Source: Nostoc sp. UHCC 0302 (GTDB lineage Bacteria; Cyanobacteriota; Cyanobacteriia; Cyanobacteriales; Nostocaceae). From it: a DNA stretch of 64,000 bases. The stretch covers positions 2,501-66,500 of the forward strand of contig NZ_CP151099.1 in assembly GCF_038096175.1 (NCBI RefSeq), read 5' to 3'. The first letter of the stretch is position 1, and every line of letters starts with the position of its first letter. Shown piece after piece: positions 58,721 to 64,000 of this stretch. The notes beneath the pieces were generated by a model. That model had not been told where the DNA came from. It searched no databases and saw only the letters and a program-made list of their open reading frames with translations. Position numbers and translations under genes: made by a program.

Positions 58721-60130
58721 TTGGCAAGATCAATTCAGTCTACTCAACCACCACTAAAATTTATTCCCCTACGTTTTAACCTATTCGTACTCCAGATTAC
58801 CCAGTGGTTGCTGCCGATCGCACTCCGATTTCGGACTCGCCCTTGGCTACCAGCGGGTATTGTCCGTATTGAAGCTAAGAATGCTGAAGTCTTAGCAGAA
58901 CTCTATGAACAATTTCAAGCTGGTAAAGTAAGGTTTTTGTTAGCGTTTCGCCATCCAGAAGTGGAAGATCCCTTCTGTATGCTCTATTTGCTTTCCCGTA
59001 TTGTGCCAAAGGTTGCTCATCAACAAGGTATTTTGCTGCAATACCCGGTTCACAGCTACTTTGTTTATGACCGAGGTATGACGCTATGGGCTGGGAATTG
59101 GTTGGGTAAATTGTTTTCTTACATAGGCGGTGTACCAGTTCGTCGCGGTAGACGACCAGATCGGCAGGCGCTTCAAGCAGCACGAAAGTTGTTCGCCAAT
59201 GGGAACTTACCGATCGCAGTCGCACCCGAAGGCGGTACTAATGGTCTTAGCGGCGTTGTTAGCCCATTAGAACCCGGTGTTGCCCAAATGGGGTTCTGGT
59301 GTGTAGAAGACTTGCAAAAAGCCAACCGTCCTGAGACTGTTGTGATTGTACCAATCGCTATTCAGTATCGTTATGTTGAGCCACCTTGGTCAAAACTCGA
59401 TTTGTTGTTGAGTAAATTAGAAGCTGATAGTGGTTTGCCAATCGAGGAAATCGCACCTACTGAGAAGCCAGAAGAGATTTATCTTCAACGCATCCGCCGT
59501 CTTGGTGAATATCTCATTTCTGAGATGGAAGAATTTTATCGTCGTTTTTATCATCAAGACATCCCAAAAACTATTTTAGATAATGAATCTGGCAGTTGCA
59601 GTGACGTGCTAACTGTCCGAATCCATCGTTTACTCGATAAAGCTTTACAAGTTTCCGAGCAATATTTTGGACTTCAAGCACAGGGAAATTTTATTGACCG
59701 CTGTCGCCGTTTAGAAGATGCAGGTTGGACTTATATTTATCGGGAAGATTTACCAAACATTGAAGCTTTACCACCTTTCAAGCGTGGGCTAGCAGACTGG
59801 ATTGCTGAAGAAGCAGATTTACGAATGCGACACATGAGATTAGTGGAAAGTTTTGTCGCGGTAACTGCTAGTTATATCCAGGAACAACCGACCGTTGAAC
59901 GATTAGCAGAAACGGCTTTGCTGATGTTTGATATGCTTTCTAGAATTCAAGACTCAACACTTCCAGGGCGACCTCGGTTAGGTTTGCGACAAGCACAAAT
60001 CACTGTGGGTGAACCAATTTCAGTTACTGAACGCTATGATAATTCTCAAGGCGATCGCCGCGCAATCAGGCAAGCTGTGAGCGAGTTGACGAAGGATTTG
60101 CAGGTTGTTTTAGAGAAGATGATTGGATAA
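58721..60130 (+). CDS. 1-acyl-sn-glycerol-3-phosphate acyltransferase family protein
   Basis: A 469-residue acyltransferase of the PlsC superfamily, in phospholipid or glycolipid synthesis. The HX4D motif is RHPEVED (H78, D83), and a second motif GGVPVRRGRRPD is followed by PEGGTNG (EGTR-like). The C-terminal half (about 270-469) is a helical extension not found in the short PlsC enzymes. It is probably membrane-associated through the N-terminal hydrophobic part. The start is TTG with GGAGAG six bases upstream. The substrate (lysophosphatidic acid or another lysolipid) is not determined. Confidence 0.85.
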   Translation: MARSIQSTQPPLKFIPLRFNLFVLQITQWLLPIALRFRTRPWLPAGIVRIEAKNAEVLAELYEQFQAGKVRFLLAFRHPEVEDPFCMLYLLSRIVPKVAHQQGILLQYPVHSYFVYDRGMTLWAGNWLGKLFSYIGGVPVRRGRRPDRQALQAARKLFANGNLPIAVAPEGGTNGLSGVVSPLEPGVAQMGFWCVEDLQKANRPETVVIVPIAIQYRYVEPPWSKLDLLLSKLEADSGLPIEEIAPTEKPEEIYLQRIRRLGEYLISEMEEFYRRFYHQDIPKTILDNESGSCSDVLTVRIHRLLDKALQVSEQYFGLQAQGNFIDRCRRLEDAGWTYIYREDLPNIEALPPFKRGLADWIAEEADLRMRHMRLVESFVAVTASYIQEQPTVERLAETALLMFDMLSRIQDSTLPGRPRLGLRQAQITVGEPISVTERYDNSQGDRRAIRQAVSELTKDLQVVLEKMIG

Positions 60131-60138
60131 CGCAACTT

Positions 60139-61314
60139 CTAAGATTCTTTAGCCATAATTTTGTCAACCACTGCACCTTCATCAAAGAATTTCTGCTGAA
60201 TCTCGTCCCATTCTCCTAAATCTTCAGCTTTGAAAACAGTTTTAATTTGGGAAAAATTGTTTTCCGTTTCTTTCGCGATCATCTGGTCAACAGGACGAAA
60301 TCCCAATTTGGCAAACTCTCTTTGTGAGTCTGGGGTGTAAAGAAATTTGATAAATGCTTCTGCAATAAGTCGAGTCCCATGTTTATCGACATTTTTATCT
60401 ACAACCGCAACAGGATTGTCTATGGAAATATTTAGATCAGGCACAATATATGAGATTTTATCGCCATCTTGTGCTGATAAAATCATCTCCTTTTCATAGT
60501 TGAGTAGAACATCACCTTGACCATCTTTGAAGAACAGATCGCTGGCATTACGAGCATTTTTAGGTAACAAAGGCGCATTCTTATAGACTTTGGAGATAAA
60601 GTCTACTGCCTGATTTTCATTTCCCCCAGTTCTTGTCACAGAACCCCAGAGATTTAGAAAATTCCAACGAGCAGCACCAGAGGTTTTAGGGTTAGCTGTA
60701 ACTACCTTGACGCCATCTTGTGCCAAATCTGCCCAAGTTTTGATATTTTTGGGATTACCTTGACGGATGGCGATCGCATCTAAAGATTTGGTAACAATTG
60801 CATTATTAGGTGCTTCTTTTTCCCAACCCGGTTGAATATAACCTGCTTCAACAAGTTTATTAATATCAAGAGCAAGTGATAGGTGTACGACATCAGCTTC
60901 TTTACCCTCAATCACGGCAGCAAGAGTTTGAGAACCTGATGCATCATAGCTTTGATTAAAAGTAACGTTTTGGTTGTGTTCTTTCTTCCACTGTTCGGTA
61001 AATTTGGGAATAATCTGCTGGTATGCTGCACTGGTAACTGAGTAGGAAACAAAGGTTAAGGTTGCATCACGCTGGGAAGTTGTACCAGCATTCTCAGTGT
61101 TATTGATATTACGTGAAGAACAAGCAGCAATTAGGATGCTAAAACTAACTCCGACCAAAATTAAGGACACAACGCTCCACAAAGAATACCTATAACTTCG
61201 TATTGGTTGTATATACCACTGCCTTATAGACTGCCAAGGTTTAACAATATAAGCGCCAGCTAATTCAGTCAAATATCTCCTTAATTGACGAGTAGATTGC
61301 CACTGATTCATCAA
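60139..61314 (-). CDS. sbpA: Sulfate/thiosulfate-binding protein of an ABC transporter
   Basis: A 391-residue periplasmic binding protein. The mature domain (about 85-385) has the Sbp motifs YDASGSQTLAAVIEGKEADVV, NPKTSGAARWNFLN and FKDGQGDVLLNYEKE. The N-terminus is long: 43 residues precede a hydrophobic segment ending LIAAC (C65), which looks like a lipobox. No alternative Met lies between residue 2 and the lipobox, so either the start is upstream in a different codon type or the extension is real. The genes cysT, cysW and cysA are not adjacent. It is convergent with the acyltransferase gene. Confidence 0.88.
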   Translation of the reverse strand: MMNQWQSTRQLRRYLTELAGAYIVKPWQSIRQWYIQPIRSYRYSLWSVVSLILVGVSFSILIAACSSRNINNTENAGTTSQRDATLTFVSYSVTSAAYQQIIPKFTEQWKKEHNQNVTFNQSYDASGSQTLAAVIEGKEADVVHLSLALDINKLVEAGYIQPGWEKEAPNNAIVTKSLDAIAIRQGNPKNIKTWADLAQDGVKVVTANPKTSGAARWNFLNLWGSVTRTGGNENQAVDFISKVYKNAPLLPKNARNASDLFFKDGQGDVLLNYEKEMILSAQDGDKISYIVPDLNISIDNPVAVVDKNVDKHGTRLIAEAFIKFLYTPDSQREFAKLGFRPVDQMIAKETENNFSQIKTVFKAEDLGEWDEIQQKFFDEGAVVDKIMAKES

Positions 61315-61620
61315 ACTTTTCCTTAAATCTGTAGTATGTTAAACAACATGGTTAAAGAGGTATTATAAAACACTGGGTAAAGATAAATAATTTTATTTTT
61401 GATTCTCTTAAATTTAAACAAGTTATTAAATTAACAATTAAGACAACTATTTTCAGAAAGTTATGGGTTGCAAATTTTGAATGTGAAAAAAACAACCCGA
61501 AACCTAACCTCCTAAGCACCTTTTTTGCTAGGGAAGGGGGAAAGTTCCAAACCTTTTCCCTATTCGAGGAGAGGTTTTCCAGTTTACGTCAAAAGTCAGA
61601 TCCTTCTCTAGCTTTCAATT
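61315..61620. other. Non-coding stretch between sbpA and the molybdenum enzyme gene
   Basis: No gene. The part near 61315 should hold the sbpA promoter. Near 61530-61550 the sequence CTAGGGAAGGGGGAAAG is purine-rich. Nothing else stands out. Confidence 0.45.
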
Positions 61621-63831
61621 TCACAGCAACTTGTCTGGTGTAATTGGCAGGTCGCGAATCCGCTTGCCTGTGGCATGATAAACAGCATTAGAAATAGCAG
61701 CAGCTACCCCAACGATGGGAAGTTCTCCCAGGCTTTTTGTTCCTAAAGCATTGACATAAGCATCGTGTTCTTCAACGAATTGCACTTGCATTTGTGGTAT
61801 ATCGGCATGAACGGGAATTAGGTAATCCGAAAGATTCGCACCAACCACTCTGCCATGATGAGCATCCATTACCGTCTTCTCCATCAGCGCCATACCGATT
61901 CCCCAAGTAATCCCACCTATCACCTGACTCCGCGCTGTTTTGAAGTTGAGTATTCGCCCTGCACTATAAACGCCTACGCAACGTCTTACCTTAATCTCTC
62001 CCAGCAATTCATCAACAGCGACTTCGACAAAGATGGCTCCAAAGGAGTGTTTTGAGTACTGTTTACTCTCTGGGCTAGGTGAGGTTTCTTCTGTGACTTC
62101 TAAACTATCTAACCCCTGACGGTGGAGAATCTCGGTATAGCTGTCCCGCTTTGCGAGGTCTTGTTTTAAGAATATTTGCCCTGATTCGACGGTTATATCT
62201 TCTGCTTGAAATCCATAAAGCGGAGAATTCGCATCTGCTGTTGCCATTTCAACCATTTTTATTCTGGCAGCAGTGGCTGCTTTATGTACAGCAGGAGAAA
62301 CACTCGCAACAGTAATTGAGTTCCCTGTAATTGGAGCTTTCGGGAGATTGCTATCACCTAATTCAAACTGCACCTGTTGGCTGGGTAAGCCTAATGCCTC
62401 AGCAGCAACCTGAGTCATCACTGTATAAGTACCTGTGCCAATATCTTGGGTTCCACTCTTTACTTTTACCTCTCCATTGGCAAAAATTTCTACTTTTACT
62501 GATGTGGTTCCTGAGTTGGTGGGAAATGTCGCACTTGCCATTCCCCAACCAATTAGAAAATGCCCATCCCGCATCGAACGCTCAATTGGGTTGCGTTGTG
62601 ACCAACTAAAAATTTCTGCTCCCTGTTGGTAACATTGTTTTAGGGATTTACTTGACCAAGGTAGTTCTGTGTGCGGATCAATATCTGCATGATTTCGCAG
62701 TCGCAATTCAATTGGATCAATATTTAAAGCGGATGCTAGTTCATCCATTGCGGATTCTAGGGCAAACATTCCAGACGCTTCTCCCGGCGCACGCATAAAG
62801 GTTGGTGTGCCGGCATTGATACGAGCCAGACGGTATTTCACTTGTAAATTAGGACAAGCGTAGAGCATCGTAGTTGCTGCACCCACAGGTTCCACAAAGT
62901 CATCAAAGATAGATGTTAAGGATGTGCCTGTGTGTGTAATAACGGTTAACTTACCCTCCTTAGTTGCACCCAAGGTAAGTTGTTGCTGGGTTTGGGATCT
63001 GTAGCCGCAAGCAGTGTACATTTGCGATCGCGTTAACACTATTTTTACAGGGCGCTTGACTTGCCGAGCTGCGATCGCTGCCAAAATAGTATGAGACCGT
63101 AACAGTGCTTTACAACCAAATCCTCCGCCTAAATACTTGCAGATGATACGAACGTTTTCTGGCGGAATATTCAAAACGGCGGCGATACCCCGTTGTGTTG
63201 AAGAAATGCCTTGAGTGGTTTCATACAGTGTCAAATTATCCCCCGACCACATTGCTATAGTCGCAGAAGGTTCGAGGGGATTATGATGTTCTATTGGTGT
63301 TGTATAAACCTGCTCTATAGTTACATCTGCCTGAGCTTTCCCAGATTCAACATCTCCTCTAGTAATTTTCCCAGGCATAATCCCAAAAAAGATTGATTCT
63401 GGCTCAAACACTTCTGATAGTGCTTGTGCCATTGTGATTGTAGGCTGTTCTTCTTCGGAGATTATTTTTATTAAAGATGCGGCAGATTCAGCCTGCTCTA
63501 AGGTTTCTGCAACTACTACTCCCAAGTGTTGACCATTGTAATAAATGTTGTCATCTTTCTCGGTTGGCAGAGTTTCTTTATTACCAAAAAAGGGTATTTT
63601 AACTAAACTTGGGGTTTGATTATAAGTAATAATATCTATTACACCAGGAGCCAATGCTGCTGTAGATGTGTCTATTTCAATAACTTTGCCTTTAGCGATC
63701 ACACTTTGAAAAATCACGCCATAAGTCAGATTTTCTATTGATACATCGGCTGTATATGGCGCTGCTCCGGTAACTTTAAGCTTGCCATCAACGCGATCCA
63801 ATGGTTTACCGATAATTTTGTTATTTGTCAT
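61621..63831 (-). CDS. Xanthine-dehydrogenase-family molybdopterin-binding subunit
   Basis: A 736-residue large subunit of a molybdenum hydroxylase. The N-terminal Ald_Xan_dh domain (about 17-130, DRVDGKLKVTGAAPYTAD) and MoCo-binding domains (about 150-720) are intact, with GGGFGCK, RAPGEASGMFALE and the GTQDIGTGTYTV and GELPIVGVAAAISNAV motifs. The last Glu-bearing motif near the C-terminus supplies the likely catalytic base. Substrate is unknown (purine, aldehyde or nicotinate-like). It belongs to the YagR-like group. A partial gene upstream on the same strand (63887-64000) looks like its FAD subunit. Confidence 0.9.
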   Translation of the reverse strand: MTNNKIIGKPLDRVDGKLKVTGAAPYTADVSIENLTYGVIFQSVIAKGKVIEIDTSTAALAPGVIDIITYNQTPSLVKIPFFGNKETLPTEKDDNIYYNGQHLGVVVAETLEQAESAASLIKIISEEEQPTITMAQALSEVFEPESIFFGIMPGKITRGDVESGKAQADVTIEQVYTTPIEHHNPLEPSATIAMWSGDNLTLYETTQGISSTQRGIAAVLNIPPENVRIICKYLGGGFGCKALLRSHTILAAIAARQVKRPVKIVLTRSQMYTACGYRSQTQQQLTLGATKEGKLTVITHTGTSLTSIFDDFVEPVGAATTMLYACPNLQVKYRLARINAGTPTFMRAPGEASGMFALESAMDELASALNIDPIELRLRNHADIDPHTELPWSSKSLKQCYQQGAEIFSWSQRNPIERSMRDGHFLIGWGMASATFPTNSGTTSVKVEIFANGEVKVKSGTQDIGTGTYTVMTQVAAEALGLPSQQVQFELGDSNLPKAPITGNSITVASVSPAVHKAATAARIKMVEMATADANSPLYGFQAEDITVESGQIFLKQDLAKRDSYTEILHRQGLDSLEVTEETSPSPESKQYSKHSFGAIFVEVAVDELLGEIKVRRCVGVYSAGRILNFKTARSQVIGGITWGIGMALMEKTVMDAHHGRVVGANLSDYLIPVHADIPQMQVQFVEEHDAYVNALGTKSLGELPIVGVAAAISNAVYHATGKRIRDLPITPDKLL

Positions 63832-63880
63832 TTGTCATTGGGCATTTGTCATTTGTTATTTGTTATTGGTCATTGGGCAT
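63829..63880. repeat. Heptamer tandem repeats (CATTTGT/CATTGGG type)
   Basis: CATTTGT, CATTGGG and TATTTGT units run in tandem just upstream of the start of the molybdenum enzyme gene. The same family occurs at 40632-40675. It lies between two genes of one probable operon. Confidence 0.7.
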
Positions 63881-63886
63881 TAAGAG

Positions 63887-64000
63887 TTAAAAGTCAGTTA
63901 TTTGTCTCCCCTGCCCCCTGCCTCTTCTACTCCGACAATTGAGAGCGCACGTATCAAAGCGCGTTTAAGTAATTCAATTTTGAATTCATTGTGTGCTTGC
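63887..64000 (-). CDS. FAD-binding subunit of the molybdenum hydroxylase, 3' end only (partial)
   Basis: The minus strand reads a frame ending at a stop at 63887: AHNEFKIELLKRALIRALN fits the C-terminus of YagS-like FAD-binding (subunit M) proteins, which typically end NAYKIELAKRAI-RAL. The remaining 20 or so residues (CRSRRGRGQGRQITDF) are Arg/Gly-rich and come from CTCCCCTGCCCCCTGCC low-complexity sequence, so the last part probably derives from a repeat. The rest of the gene is outside the window. Identification is by motif memory. Confidence 0.55.

Overview
The window is chromosomal DNA from a filamentous cyanobacterium, most likely of the order Nostocales (inferred). Supporting signs are the rRNA spacer carrying both tRNA-Ile and tRNA-Ala, many HIP1 palindromes (GCGATCGC), heptamer tandem repeats and dispersed hairpin repeats of the Nostoc kind, and genes typical of cyanobacteria: chlB, ndhB, the Rubisco accumulation factor raf1, a ycf37-like gene, an orange-carotenoid-protein N-domain homologue, DUF4079, DUF445 and Uma2. 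The species cannot be fixed from the window alone.

Layout. 1-2840 is an rRNA operon on the minus strand (23S 5' part, tRNA-Ala, tRNA-Ile, 16S) with a consensus-like promoter at 2812-2840. 2953-12889 holds housekeeping and surface genes: glyQ, a DUF4079 membrane protein, comEC, tRNA-Ser(CGA), a CapA-like protein, a Ser/Thr kinase and a lipid-A-disaccharide-synthase-related protein. 13012-23436 is a signalling region: a NarL-type regulator, two adjacent receiver-histidine kinases, a lone receiver, a third receiver-kinase, a FIST sensor protein and a kinase whose catalytic half is a close copy of the third receiver-kinase. Two unusually long non-coding gaps (1.2 and 1.7 kb) lie inside this region. 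23708-31560 has ndhB, an RNA-binding protein, a decayed DUF6745 gene, topA, a small ORF and aroQ.

31703-43375 has an ADP-ribosylglycohydrolase-like protein lacking the usual acidic signature, a 7TM-HD phosphohydrolase, a TetR/Rieske oxygenase divergent pair with a clear palindromic operator candidate, Uma2, DUF445, the UbiE/MenG methyltransferase, a REC-GAF protein and raf1. 43559-54307 has a GT39-like membrane glycosyltransferase and a UvrD-like helicase (both carrying repeat insertions inside the coding sequence), rpmI-rplT, an amino-acid-type binding protein, a Ycf37-like TPR protein, a secreted copper amine oxidase and two overlapping small genes. 54618-64000 has chlB, a solo carotenoid-binding-domain protein, small secreted and membrane proteins, an acyltransferase, a sulfate-binding protein, and a molybdenum hydroxylase large subunit preceded by the 3' end of what looks like its FAD subunit.

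There is no CRISPR array, transposase, prophage or recognisable biosynthetic cluster. The most interesting parts are the FIST/kinase cluster with its kinase duplication and large gaps, the TetR/Rieske switch, the solo carotenoid-domain gene, and the spread of repeats into reading frames.
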